A stretch of DNA of 15,418 nt from Caribbeanibacter sp964518305 (GTDB lineage Bacteria > Gemmatimonadota > Gemmatimonadetes > Palauibacterales > Palauibacteraceae), in contig CAZFDK010000064.1 in NCBI GenBank assembly GCA_964518305.1, forward strand, positions 1-15,418, read 5' to 3'. The notes under the pieces are model-generated. The model made no database searches, was not told the DNA's origin, and saw only the letters and a program-made list of their open reading frames with translations. Every line of letters starts with the position of its first letter. Position 1 is the first letter of the stretch. This document shows positions 6,486 through 14,642 of the stretch, piece by piece. The translations under genes were made by a program, and so were the position numbers.

Positions 6486-9400
6486 GCGACGCGCCGCTGC
6501 CGCGGGAGCTGGTCCTGGCCTCCGCCGGGACCGGAAAGACCTACCACCTCTCGAGCCGGATCATCGGGCTCCTCGAGGCTGGCGCCCACCCGGAGGAGAT
6601 CCTGGCCTCCACCTTCACCCGGAAGGCCGCCGGCGAGATCCTGGACCGCGTGCTGGCGCGGACCGCCGGGGCCGGCCTGGACGACGAGGACCGGGCCGAG
6701 CTGGCCCGGGAGGCGCTGCTGGAGGATGGCTCCGGGTCGGAGCCGTTCGACTTCACCCGCGGCGACGCGCTGGCGCTCCTCGAGGAGATGACGGGACGGC
6801 TGCACCGCTTCGAGATCGGGACGCTGGATTCGGTGTTCGTCGGCGTCGCCCGGGGCTACTGGCCGGAGCTGGACCTGCCGCCCGGTTGGGAGATCGCCGA
6901 CGCGCCCACGGCCGACCGCCTCCGCTCCGAGGCGCTCCAGGACGTGCTGGCCGAGGGCACCGGGGAGCGGTGGGTGGAGCTGGTGCGGATGCTGGCCCGG
7001 GGGCGCGCCACGCGGCGGGTTCACGGGCGCCTTATGGAGCAGGTGGAGACGGTCCACCGGCTGTGGAGAGAGATGAGCCCGGAGGCCGACGAGGCGTGGT
7101 CGCCCTTCCGGGAGCGGCCGCGGCCGGACGACGCGGAGGCGGCCCGGGAGGAGCTCGCCGCCCGCGTCCGGACGGCGGAGCTCCCCACCACGAAGGACGG
7201 CGACCCGGACAGCCGCTGGGTGAGCGCCGCCGCCGACCTGGTGGAGGAGCTCCGGGACGGCGACTGGGAGGCGGTCCTGGAGGGCGGCCTCGGCGCCGCG
7301 GTCCTGGACGACGACCCCAGGTATTACGGGAAGCCCCCGCCCCCGGCGATGGCGGAGTGCCTCCGGGATCTCCGCCGGCTGGCCGCCGCCGAGCTCGGCG
7401 CCGACTACGACCGGCAGGCCGGGGCCATGGGCCGCCTCGCCGCCGCCTTCGACCGCGCCTACCGGCGCCGGCAACGCGACGAGGGCGGCTACCGGTTCGA
7501 GGATCTGACCCACCGCCTGGGGGACGGACCGGGTCCGACGGGCCGGGACGACCTGGGATACCGCCTCGACCGGAGGCCCCGCCATCTCCTGCTGGACGAG
7601 TTCCAGGACACGGCGGTGCCGCAGTGGGAGGCGCTCCGGCCCCTGGCCCGGAGAGTCGCCGGCCGACCGCGGGAGGAGACCGCCGCCGTGGTCGTGGCCG
7701 ACCCCAAGCAGTCCATCTACGGGTGGAGGGGCGCCGATCCGTCGCTGGTGCGGCGGGCCGGCGCCGAGCTCGGCCTGTCGGAGGACCGCCTGGAGTACAG
7801 CTGGCGGTCGAGTCCCGTGGTGCTGGACGTCGTGAACGAACTCTTCGAAGGCCTTCCGTCCAACCCGGTGCTGGCGGATCTCGACGCGGGCCCCGGCGTG
7901 GCCAGGACCTGGATGGAGGCCTTCGGCGTCCACCGACCGGCCCCGCCCCTGGAGGACGACCCGGGACACGCTCGGGTGGAGGTGGGCCCGGAAGTGAACA
8001 CGGGGGCGAAGGCGCCGGAGGCGATGATGGGCTGGGCGGCCGGCCGCGTGGCCGACCTCCGTGAGCGTGCGTCGGGGGCCACCGTGGGCGTGCTCACCCG
8101 GACGAACGAGGCCGTGGCCCGCCTGATCCGGGAGCTGCGGGGTCGGGGCGTGGACGCCAGCGAGGAGGGCGGCACCTCGGTCCGCGATTCGGCACCGGCC
8201 TCGGCGGTGCTCTCGCTCCTGCGGCTGGCCGACCACCCCGGCGACACGGTCGCCCGCTACCACGTGGCCGAGACGCCGCTGGGCGAGGCCGTGGGATACC
8301 GGGACCACCGGGACGCGGCCGCCGCCCGCCGCCTGGCGCAGCGGGTTCGATCGCGCCTGGTCCGGGACGGATACGGGCCGACCCTGGCGGCAGTGCGCCG
8401 GGAGCTGGCGCCCACCGCCGGCATCGACCCGCGACAGGCCCGCCGGCTTCGGCAACTGGTGGAGCTCGGCTTCCGCTGGGACCGGCGGGCGAACCTCCGC
8501 CCCGGGGACTTCGTCCGCTTCGTGGAGTCCGAGCGAGTGGAGGACCCCCGCGCCTCGGCGGTGCGGGTGATGACCGTCCACCAGGCCAAGGGCCTCGAGT
8601 TCGACGCCGTGGTCCTGCCGGAGCTGAACGGACACCTGAAGGGGGGCGGGGGCGCCGCCCCGGCGCTGGCCGAGCGCGACCCGGACACCGGCCGCGTGCT
8701 CCGGGTCTTCCCCGGGGTGAAGAACGACCTCCGGTCCCTTTTCCCCGAGATGGCGGAGGCCCACCGGCAGCAGCAGGAAGCGGCCCTCAGGGACTCGCTC
8801 AGCCTCCTGTACGTGGCCGTGACCCGGGCGAAGCATGCCGTCCACCTGCTGGTTTCCGCTAGCTCCGCCAATCCGGGCTCCGGGGCTCACAGCTTCTCCC
8901 GCCTGGCGCTGGCGGGCCTGGACCTGGATGGAGCGGACGGCCAGGAGGGCGACGTGCTCCTGGAGCGCGGCTCCCCGGACTGGCACCGGCGTCCGGGCGC
9001 CAGGGCCGGGGAGGCCGCCGCGGAGCAGCCGGAGGAGCCGGCGGCCAGCGAGGAGTCGGGCGAGGCGGAGCTCCGGATCGACCCCGGACGGAGCGCAGGA
9101 CGCATGCTCCGCCACCGGGCCCCGTCGGACCTGACCGGGGGCGTGCGGGAGCTGGGCGAGGTGCTCCGGCCGGACCGGGGCGAGGCGGCGCGTCTCCGCG
9201 GAAACCTCGTCCACCGGTGGCTGGAGGAGGTGGCCTGGATCGAGGACGGCCTCCCGGGCGACGGGGAGCTCCGCCGGATCGCCGACCGGGCTGCCCCCTC
9301 GCTGGAGAAGGCGGAGGTGAGCGACCTGCTCTCGTCGTTCCGGGGCTGGCTCCAGGCGGACGAGGTGCGGCGGGCGCTCTCGCGCGAGTCGGCCGCGACT

Positions 9401-9757
9401 CGCGCCCGGGAGCGGCTGGGCACCGACCAGGTCGACGTCTCCGCGGAGACGGAATGGCCCTTCATGCGCCGGAAGGACGGCGAGATCGTCACCGGCCAGG
9501 TCGACCGCCTGGTGCTGTTCCGGCGACGGGGCGCCCACGACGAGGTATCCCCGGCGCCCGCGGCGGCCGAGGTGCTGGACTACAAGACCGACGACCCGGC
9601 GGGCGGGGAGGAGGGCCTGCGGGAGGCGGCCGAGCGCTACCGGCCGCAGCTCGAGGCCTACCGACGCGCCGCGTCCGACCTCAGGGCCGTGCCCCTGGAG
9701 CGGGTCCGGTCCCGGCTGGTCTTCCTGCCGGCGGGTCGGGTCGTGGAGCTGACGTAG
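6482..9757 (+). CDS. AddA-like UvrD-family helicase-nuclease
   Basis: The protein has 1,091 residues. The SF1A helicase motifs are complete and in order: Walker A ASAGTGKT (13-20), motif Ia STFTRKAAGEIL (43-54), motif II DEFQD (372-376), motif III DPKQSIYGWRG (407-417), motif IV YSWRSS (439-444), motif V VHQAKGLEFD (699-708) and motif VI YVAVTRAK (777-784). A C-terminal RecB-like nuclease follows: H911 in GNLVHRW, D1008 in GQVDR, D1033 and K1035 in LDYKTD, Q1056 in RPQLEAY. This makes it the motor subunit with its own nuclease, translocating from DNA ends and cutting one strand while the AddB-like partner cuts the other. Its GTG start lies in a GTGA overlap with the previous stop, implying translational coupling and 1:1 production. 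The arrangement with a Walker-less partner fits AddAB rather than AdnAB or RecBCD. Confidence 0.92.
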   Translation: MSDAPLPRELVLASAGTGKTYHLSSRIIGLLEAGAHPEEILASTFTRKAAGEILDRVLARTAGAGLDDEDRAELAREALLEDGSGSEPFDFTRGDALALLEEMTGRLHRFEIGTLDSVFVGVARGYWPELDLPPGWEIADAPTADRLRSEALQDVLAEGTGERWVELVRMLARGRATRRVHGRLMEQVETVHRLWREMSPEADEAWSPFRERPRPDDAEAAREELAARVRTAELPTTKDGDPDSRWVSAAADLVEELRDGDWEAVLEGGLGAAVLDDDPRYYGKPPPPAMAECLRDLRRLAAAELGADYDRQAGAMGRLAAAFDRAYRRRQRDEGGYRFEDLTHRLGDGPGPTGRDDLGYRLDRRPRHLLLDEFQDTAVPQWEALRPLARRVAGRPREETAAVVVADPKQSIYGWRGADPSLVRRAGAELGLSEDRLEYSWRSSPVVLDVVNELFEGLPSNPVLADLDAGPGVARTWMEAFGVHRPAPPLEDDPGHARVEVGPEVNTGAKAPEAMMGWAAGRVADLRERASGATVGVLTRTNEAVARLIRELRGRGVDASEEGGTSVRDSAPASAVLSLLRLADHPGDTVARYHVAETPLGEAVGYRDHRDAAAARRLAQRVRSRLVRDGYGPTLAAVRRELAPTAGIDPRQARRLRQLVELGFRWDRRANLRPGDFVRFVESERVEDPRASAVRVMTVHQAKGLEFDAVVLPELNGHLKGGGGAAPALAERDPDTGRVLRVFPGVKNDLRSLFPEMAEAHRQQQEAALRDSLSLLYVAVTRAKHAVHLLVSASSANPGSGAHSFSRLALAGLDLDGADGQEGDVLLERGSPDWHRRPGARAGEAAAEQPEEPAASEESGEAELRIDPGRSAGRMLRHRAPSDLTGGVRELGEVLRPDRGEAARLRGNLVHRWLEEVAWIEDGLPGDGELRRIADRAAPSLEKAEVSDLLSSFRGWLQADEVRRALSRESAATRARERLGTDQVDVSAETEWPFMRRKDGEIVTGQVDRLVLFRRRGAHDEVSPAPAAAEVLDYKTDDPAGGEEGLREAAERYRPQLEAYRRAASDLRAVPLERVRSRLVFLPAGRVVELT

Positions 9758-9790
9758 CGAGGCCGGAGGAACTTCGAACGGGAGGCCACT

Positions 9791-10069
9791 GTGGCTGACG
9801 AGCACGCGACCATCGACCGCGAGGACTGCCCCCACCTGGACTCCATCGACCCGTCCGTGGGAACCGGCGGGCCCGCGGAGTGCGCGGCGTGCGGGGGCAC
9901 GGAGCACGTCCGCGTCTGCCAGACGTGCGGCCGCGTGCATTGCTGCGAGTCGCTGGAAGCCCACGACCGGGACCACTGGGAGGAGGCGGGGCATCCTCTC
10001 ATCCGCCCGCACGAGAAGCAGAGCTACGACTTCCTGTGGTGCTACGGCTGCGGGGCGTACCTGAGCTGA
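9791..10069 (+). CDS. Small UBP-type zinc-finger protein
   Basis: The protein has 92 residues and is nearly all one zf-UBP domain, the fold that in eukaryotic deubiquitinases binds the ubiquitin C-terminus. Likely metal ligands in order are C13 and H15, C31 and C34, C43 and C46, H50, H58, H62, H68, then C84 and C87. The WCYGCGAYL ending matches the family WCYxCDxYV block. Stand-alone zf-UBP proteins occur in many bacteria without ubiquitin, and their ligand is unknown. The GTG start is preceded by GGGAGG (9780-9785). The gene lies 33 nt after the addA-like gene on the same strand, so co-transcription with the recombination pair is likely. Whether it works with them is inference only. Confidence 0.85.
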   Translation: MADEHATIDREDCPHLDSIDPSVGTGGPAECAACGGTEHVRVCQTCGRVHCCESLEAHDRDHWEEAGHPLIRPHEKQSYDFLWCYGCGAYLS

Positions 10070-10080
10070 CCCGGGGTCAG
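10066..10080. terminator. Shared palindrome over two convergent stop codons
   Basis: CTGACCCGGGGTCAG is a seven-base inverted repeat with a one-base centre. Its left arm contains the TGA of the zinc-finger gene (10067-10069) and its right arm contains the TGA of the converging propeller gene (10077-10079). It can form the same short hairpin in both transcripts and may act as a bidirectional end signal, but it has no T-tract on either strand. Confidence 0.4.
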
Positions 10081-11510
10081 GGAGACCGGATTCGCCCCAG
10101 GTACAGCCGCACGCGGCTGGCCTCGTCCGGCTCGAAGGCGCTGTTGACGACGGCCACCGTGCCGTCGGGCCCGAGCGCCAGCTTCCGCATCAGCAGCCCC
10201 TGCAGGCTTCCGTTCATCGTGAACGCCGGATCCGCGGTTCCCGCCACGAGGTCAGGGGAGGAGAAGCTGCGTCCGCCGTCGGACGAGACGGCCAGGGCCA
10301 GGCCCCGTGGCCACCTCGAGCGCCCCCCGGGATACCGCTCCCACAGCAGCCAGGGGTCCCCGTCCCGGTCCAGGGCCAGGTGCGGAAACCGCGCGGCGGG
10401 GGCTCCATCCCCTTCGGGATGCCCCGAGACGGCGACCGGGTCGCCGAAGTCGGGAGCGGCCCCCGGCGAGCCCCCGGCCGGGGCCCGCGCGTACCGGACC
10501 CGCCAGGGGGCGTCCCCGCCCTCCGGCGCCAGCGACCAGGCCAGGTGGAGGGTGCCGTCGTCCCCAGCCACGAGCTTCGGGGCGTCGGCGTGGCCCGGCC
10601 CGGGGAACAGCGCGCGCGCCTCCCTGAACGAGCGTCCGGTGTCCCGGGAGACGGCGTAGCGGAGGTCCGGCGCCGGCTCGCCGCCCACGCCCCACGCCAG
10701 GTGCACGGCCCCGTCCGGCCCGACGGCCAGGGACGGACCCCGCGCCGGCTCGGCGTCCCCGCCGGAGGTGACGCGAAGCGGCTCCGAGAAGCTCTGGCCG
10801 CGGTCCGTCGAGCGGGCCACGAAGAGGCCGCCCTCGTAGACCGTCCACGCGGCGTGGATGGTCCCCTCCGGGCCCAGCGCCAGGTCCAGGCTCCCGTTGT
10901 GCCAGAGCTGCGGGGAGAGCCGCCCCTTTCCGGCGCCGGCCCGGGTCTCCGACAGGTTGAGGGGCTCTCCGAAGGTCCGGCCGCCGTCCGTGGAGCGGGC
11001 GAAGACGGCCTCGCCGCCGTGAGTCCCGCCGGAGAAGACGATCTCCTGCCACAGGAGGTAGACCCGGTCCGGGTCGTCGGGGGAGGCGGCGATCCGCGGG
11101 AGCCAGGAGAAGGTCTCGGGGCTCCGGGAGACGTTGGCGGGCTCCCCGAGGATCGGGGCGCCGTCGCCGGTGAAGCGCTGGAAGAGCACGTCCTTCCGCT
11201 CCTGGTCGACCCGGGCCACCGAGGCCCGGCCTTCCCGGTCGAGGGCCACCGTCGGGTCGTCCACGTAGCGCCACTCGGACCGGTTCATCCGCCAGGGGCC
11301 CACCCGGCCCGGACCCGTGTCCACGGTCACCGTGCGGGTCCAGCTCACCGCGGGGCCTTCACCTCCCGTCGCCGTCGCCCCGGATCCGGGACGCGAGCTC
11401 CCGTCGTCCGCCGGCCCGCCGCCCAGGGACAGGTACCACAGGGCCGCCATGGCGATGACGACGACCGTGCCGGCCAGGATCCAGCTGATGCGCCGCTCGG
11501 GGTCCACCAC
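10077..11510 (-). CDS. Membrane-anchored Asp-box (sialidase-like) beta-propeller
   Basis: The protein has 477 residues. An uncleaved N-terminal membrane anchor lies at about 8-30 (SWILAGTVVVIAMAALWYL), followed by a Gly/Ser/Pro-rich linker to about 52 and then a beta-propeller. Four Asp boxes are visible: STDGGRTF (173-180), STDRGQSF (234-241), SRDTGRSF (288-295) and SSDGGRSF (409-416). A second recurring motif of the type ALGPxGxxHxAW starts near 89, 211, 262, 315, 379 and 445, consistent with six blades. The arginine-triad/RIP catalytic features of true sialidases are not apparent, so I call it sialidase-like, probably a binding or scaffold domain outside the inner membrane. GTG 11510 is chosen (Shine-Dalgarno GGAGG at 11517-11521); a second GTG follows directly. 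It lies 34 nt after the DUF5916 gene, probably in one operon. Confidence 0.8.
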   Translation of the reverse strand: MVDPERRISWILAGTVVVIAMAALWYLSLGGGPADDGSSRPGSGATATGGEGPAVSWTRTVTVDTGPGRVGPWRMNRSEWRYVDDPTVALDREGRASVARVDQERKDVLFQRFTGDGAPILGEPANVSRSPETFSWLPRIAASPDDPDRVYLLWQEIVFSGGTHGGEAVFARSTDGGRTFGEPLNLSETRAGAGKGRLSPQLWHNGSLDLALGPEGTIHAAWTVYEGGLFVARSTDRGQSFSEPLRVTSGGDAEPARGPSLAVGPDGAVHLAWGVGGEPAPDLRYAVSRDTGRSFREARALFPGPGHADAPKLVAGDDGTLHLAWSLAPEGGDAPWRVRYARAPAGGSPGAAPDFGDPVAVSGHPEGDGAPAARFPHLALDRDGDPWLLWERYPGGRSRWPRGLALAVSSDGGRSFSSPDLVAGTADPAFTMNGSLQGLLMRKLALGPDGTVAVVNSAFEPDEASRVRLYLGRIRSP

Positions 11511-11544
11511 TCGACACCTCCCGACGGGGCGCGCCCCGCTGTCG

Positions 11545-14016
11545 CTACAGTCGGAGCAGGTAGGTGAGCTTCACCACGGCGTTCCGCGTGCGGACATCCC
11601 AGAGGTCGCCACCGGCGCCGGGCGCGTGCGAGGTGGCGCGGATGCCCGGCCGCAAGCGGTCGGGAAGCCCGCCCGACGAGCCGTCCCTGCGGACGCCGGC
11701 CCCGGCCGTCTCCACGAAGCTCGGCCCCCGCTGCTCGCTCACCACCAGGTACAGGTCGCTCCCCGGCTGGTGGATGAGCCGCACCCGCGCCTTGGTGTTG
11801 ATCCGCTCGTCCAGGCTGTTGTACTGGAAGCGGACGTTGCCGGTGAGCTGCGTGGAGGCGGCCCAGCGCAGGTTGAGCGAGACCACGTCCGACTCGAAGT
11901 CGCCCCACGGCGTGTCCACGTCGTTGTGCCGGTAGCGCCCCTGGAGGCCGACGTGGGCGCCGGCCTCCAGGTTCAGCTCGCCCCCGGTGGAGACCAGCGT
12001 GCCCCCGTAGAAGCTCCGGTACTGGAAGCGGACGTTCCCCCACACGGGGCGGTTGGAGCTCGTCTCCACCCGGGTCGTGACCTGCCACATGTCGTACTCG
12101 CCCGCCGGCACGGTCACCTGGTCGGCGAGTTCGAAGGGCTCCTCCAGACGGGTGAAGGTCCGGTCGTAGGTGAGCCGGATGTCCTCGCCCGAGTCCCATT
12201 CGGGCGAGATGAAGGGGCCCACCTCCCAGTCCTTCACACCCCAGTCCTCGCCGGTCACGTGCTCGCCGGAGATGCCGGTGTGGACCACCCGGAGGCCCAG
12301 CGCGTCCGGGCGCGGGCGAATCATGAAGAAGCCGTCGGACTTCCGGATGTCCCGGCGGCGGACGAAGCCCATGTCGGCGTTCGTCTCGGGCCCGACGAAG
12401 AGGTGGCCCGTCCTGATCCGCCAGAAGTCGCTGTTGTACTCCCCGGCTAGCCGGTAGGCCAGCCCGTCGCCGCCCTCGCCGCCGGTGGTGGTGCCGGCCA
12501 GGAAGCCCCGCCAGTTCATCCGGTCGCCGGTCCAGAGCGACCAGTCGATCCCACCGGTGGTGTTGTCGGCCGCGGCGGAGGCGGACGTCGTGTCCCGGCC
12601 GCCGCCGGGGTCCGAGCCCAGCCCCCGGCGGAGGTCGGTGGCCATGGCGCCGACATAGCCGTCCTCGCCCACGTCCCGCTTCACCCGCAGCACGCCGTGG
12701 TTGCTCCGGGGGAGCCCGGCCTCCTCGTCCGTCACCGCGTCCAGGAAGCCTACGGTCTGGTCGCCGATCCGGCCCGACAGGCGCGCCCCGGCCATCAGGG
12801 GCACCGTCTGCCCCTCGTGGAAGCCGATGCGTCGGGAGAAGAAGAGGAGGAAGGGGGGTGGCGAGTTGCCGAAGCCCCGGAGGCCGAAGTCGAAGATGCC
12901 GGCGTTCTCCAGGAAGAAGTCGCGCTTCTCCGGGAAGAAGAGGCTGAAGCGGGTGAGGTTCACCTGCTCGCGGTCGACCTCCACCTGGGCGAAGTCCGGG
13001 TTCGCCGTGAGGTCGAGCACCAGCCCCGGGCGCAGCTCGTACTTGGCCGAGCCCCCCACCTTGAGCCGCATGTCCGTGGGCGTCCCCGCCGCGGTGCGCT
13101 GCTCCTCGACGCCGGAGAGGACGTAGGGCTGGACCTCCAGGTTGAGGCCGGACCGGGGCAGGTCCCGGAGGCCCGTGAGTTCGCCGGCGCGGCTCACCTT
13201 CAGGAAGCCGCCGCCGTCCCGGCTCCACGAGCTCCAGAGCGCCTGCTCGTTCTTCCGGCGGATCATCCGGGAGACGTTGAAGCCCCAGGTATGGCGCCCG
13301 GTGGCCAGGTCGCCGGAGGGATAGCGCAGGGTCCGAAAGGGGATGCGGAACTCCGCCGTCCACCCGCCCTCGGTGCGGTGGGCCTCCACCTCCCACACGG
13401 CCCGCCACTCGACGTTGATCTGCTGACCCTGGTCGGTGACCAGCGCGTCGAACTGGGCCCCGTTCGGGTTGGTGGCGAAGACGATGCCGTTCCGGTGGTC
13501 GTGGAAGGTGTCGAAGAGGATCGCCACGGCGTCGTCGCCCCGGAACCGGAGGCTGCCGAAGGGCGTGTCCCGCATGATCCGGTCGCGCTCCAGCGTGCGG
13601 GCGATGACCTCCTCTGCCCGGCTGTCCCGGGCCCGGATCGCCACGTACAGGGCGTCGGTGCCGTACGCCACCCGGACCTCGGTGCCCTCGGTGGCGGGGT
13701 CCCCCTCGTCCGGTTCCCGCTGGCGGAAGTCCGTGGCGGCGGAGGCCTGCTCCCAGGCCGCCTCGGCCAGGCGCCCGTCCACCCGCACCGCGGGCTCCGC
13801 TCCGCCGCTTCCGTCGCCGTCGGTGGCCGGGCCCGTTTCCTCCAGGGAGAGGGCCCGGAGGGTACGGTCGTCGCTGGCGGCACCGGCGTCCTGGCCGGCG
13901 GCCGCGGCGGGGAGGAGTGCCGTGAGGCCCGCCAGAAGCAGGACGGCCGCGGATCCCACCGGGGCGCCGAGGGCGCGGCGGAGGTCACGCTCCGAGGGAT
14001 GGGGACGGCGGTCCAT
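11545..14016 (-). CDS. DUF5916 outer-membrane protein with CBM9-like domain
   Basis: The protein has 823 residues. The N-terminus carries a signal peptide (hydrophobic 20-40, AAAAGQ cleavage region near 40). A CBM9-like domain follows at about 75-255: VRVDGRLAEAAW, DFRQREPDEGDPATEGTEVR, ALYVAIRARD, then ILFDTFHDHRNG and TNPNGAQFD. The rest is a DUF5916 region with alternating beta strands, including the family block FSLFFPEKRDFFLE (357-370) and FSRRIGFHEG (393-402), most likely an outer-membrane barrel ending in KLTYLLRL. The family's substrate is unknown; carbohydrate binding or uptake at the cell surface is a common guess from the CBM9-like part. ATG 14016 is the only start: an in-frame stop lies 12 bases upstream and no Shine-Dalgarno precedes it. 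A promoter at 14232-14260 fits. Confidence 0.9.
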   Translation of the reverse strand: MDRRPHPSERDLRRALGAPVGSAAVLLLAGLTALLPAAAAGQDAGAASDDRTLRALSLEETGPATDGDGSGGAEPAVRVDGRLAEAAWEQASAATDFRQREPDEGDPATEGTEVRVAYGTDALYVAIRARDSRAEEVIARTLERDRIMRDTPFGSLRFRGDDAVAILFDTFHDHRNGIVFATNPNGAQFDALVTDQGQQINVEWRAVWEVEAHRTEGGWTAEFRIPFRTLRYPSGDLATGRHTWGFNVSRMIRRKNEQALWSSWSRDGGGFLKVSRAGELTGLRDLPRSGLNLEVQPYVLSGVEEQRTAAGTPTDMRLKVGGSAKYELRPGLVLDLTANPDFAQVEVDREQVNLTRFSLFFPEKRDFFLENAGIFDFGLRGFGNSPPPFLLFFSRRIGFHEGQTVPLMAGARLSGRIGDQTVGFLDAVTDEEAGLPRSNHGVLRVKRDVGEDGYVGAMATDLRRGLGSDPGGGRDTTSASAAADNTTGGIDWSLWTGDRMNWRGFLAGTTTGGEGGDGLAYRLAGEYNSDFWRIRTGHLFVGPETNADMGFVRRRDIRKSDGFFMIRPRPDALGLRVVHTGISGEHVTGEDWGVKDWEVGPFISPEWDSGEDIRLTYDRTFTRLEEPFELADQVTVPAGEYDMWQVTTRVETSSNRPVWGNVRFQYRSFYGGTLVSTGGELNLEAGAHVGLQGRYRHNDVDTPWGDFESDVVSLNLRWAASTQLTGNVRFQYNSLDERINTKARVRLIHQPGSDLYLVVSEQRGPSFVETAGAGVRRDGSSGGLPDRLRPGIRATSHAPGAGGDLWDVRTRNAVVKLTYLLRL

Positions 14017-14225
14017 GGACTGTGGTTACGTGCGGATGACAGAGCTGGTCGGGCCAGCACCGGCTGTAGGCGGGAAATCCCGTGCCATCGCTGGCGGAGT
14101 CCGTACGCGAGGCATGTCGCCGCGGCGCCGGTCGGGGCACGGGGAAGAGCGCCGACCCGAAGAACGGCACGCACGGGACGGACGTTGAAGTGCGGCTTCG
14201 ACTGGCGGGGGGGTCCGGATCTTTG
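14017..14225 (-). promoter_or_regulatory. Predicted long 5' leader of the DUF5916 gene
   Basis: If transcription starts from the minus-strand promoter at 14232-14260, this stretch of about 209 nt is an untranslated leader ending at a start codon without a Shine-Dalgarno. It contains small inverted repeats such as CGGGAAATCCCG near 14071-14082 and GCTGG/CCAGC at about 14044-14058. I see no known riboswitch core and no terminator, and no gene on either strand. Confidence 0.3.
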
Positions 14226-14231
14226 TACGTC

Positions 14232-14260
14232 ATAATAAATATCTTTTCGTAATATGTCGA
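14232..14260 (-). promoter_or_regulatory. Minus-strand sigma70-type promoter in AT-rich island
   Basis: Read on the minus strand, TCGACA (14260-14255, five of six to TTGACA) is followed after exactly 17 bases by TATTAT (14237-14232, five of six to TATAAT). The whole stretch 14222-14256 is strikingly AT-rich against a very GC-rich window. It points toward the DUF5916/propeller operon. The same island also lies just before the lipoprotein gene, for which I find only isolated AT-rich -10-like words and no clean -35. Confidence 0.6.
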
Positions 14261-14283
14261 TGGCCCGTCACCGGCAGGAATCG

Positions 14284-14538
14284 ATGATACCTAAACGACG
14301 AAGCTTCCTCCGAACGCCCCCGGCGTTCGTCACGGCGGGCGTGCTCCTGATGGCCGGCTGCGGGGGCGAGCTTACCGGGCCGCCGGACGAGGGACGCTCG
14401 CTGGTCACCGTCACCGCGCCCGGACCCGACGGACTGGACGGCGGCTTCCGTTACACCGCCGCCGAGGGTGACCGCAACGGGCGCGAGGTCGAGTCGCCGA
14501 GGAGTGTCACGGTGGAGGGGGAGTTCCGGGCCCGATAG
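14284..14538 (+). CDS. Small predicted lipoprotein, unknown function
   Basis: The protein has 84 residues from ATG 14284. The N-terminus is a lipoprotein signal: KRR at 4-6, hydrophobic 12-24, lipobox LMAGC with the lipidated Cys at 26. The mature part of about 58 residues is polar, rich in Gly, Asp and Arg, with no family I recognise and no further Cys. I prefer ATG 14284 (CAGGAA just upstream at 14275-14280, charged n-region directly before the hydrophobic core). In-frame ATGs at 14254 and 14260 would give a 94- or 92-residue version, but they lie inside the AT-rich promoter island. The gene is divergent from the DUF5916 operon and 104 nt before the TolB-propeller gene on the same strand, so co-transcription with the latter is possible. 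Confidence 0.6.
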   Translation: MIPKRRSFLRTPPAFVTAGVLLMAGCGGELTGPPDEGRSLVTVTAPGPDGLDGGFRYTAAEGDRNGREVESPRSVTVEGEFRAR

Positions 14539-14642
14539 AGGAGGACGCCAGCCGGGCGGTCCGTCCCGCTTGCCACGTCCGCCTCCGTCCACCATCCTGC
14601 AGGCCTTCAAGCCCATCCTGCGTCCGCCGACCGGGAGCCCGC

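Noticed and set aside
610..10012. Very long minus-strand open frames (610-3594, 3591-6242, 6233-10012)
   Set aside because: They lie opposite genes with clear motifs, are Arg/Pro/Gly-rich with no recognisable domains, and run across gene boundaries. They are the usual antisense shadows in GC-rich DNA.
10380..14235. Long plus-strand open frames opposite the propeller and DUF5916 genes
   Set aside because: They have low-complexity composition and no domain pattern, while the minus-strand frames have clear family motifs and signal or anchor sequences.
14254..14283. Upstream ATG starts (14254, 14260) for the lipoprotein gene
   Set aside because: They fall inside the AT-rich promoter island and lengthen the n-region; the ATG at 14284 has a Shine-Dalgarno-like CAGGAA and a normal signal peptide.
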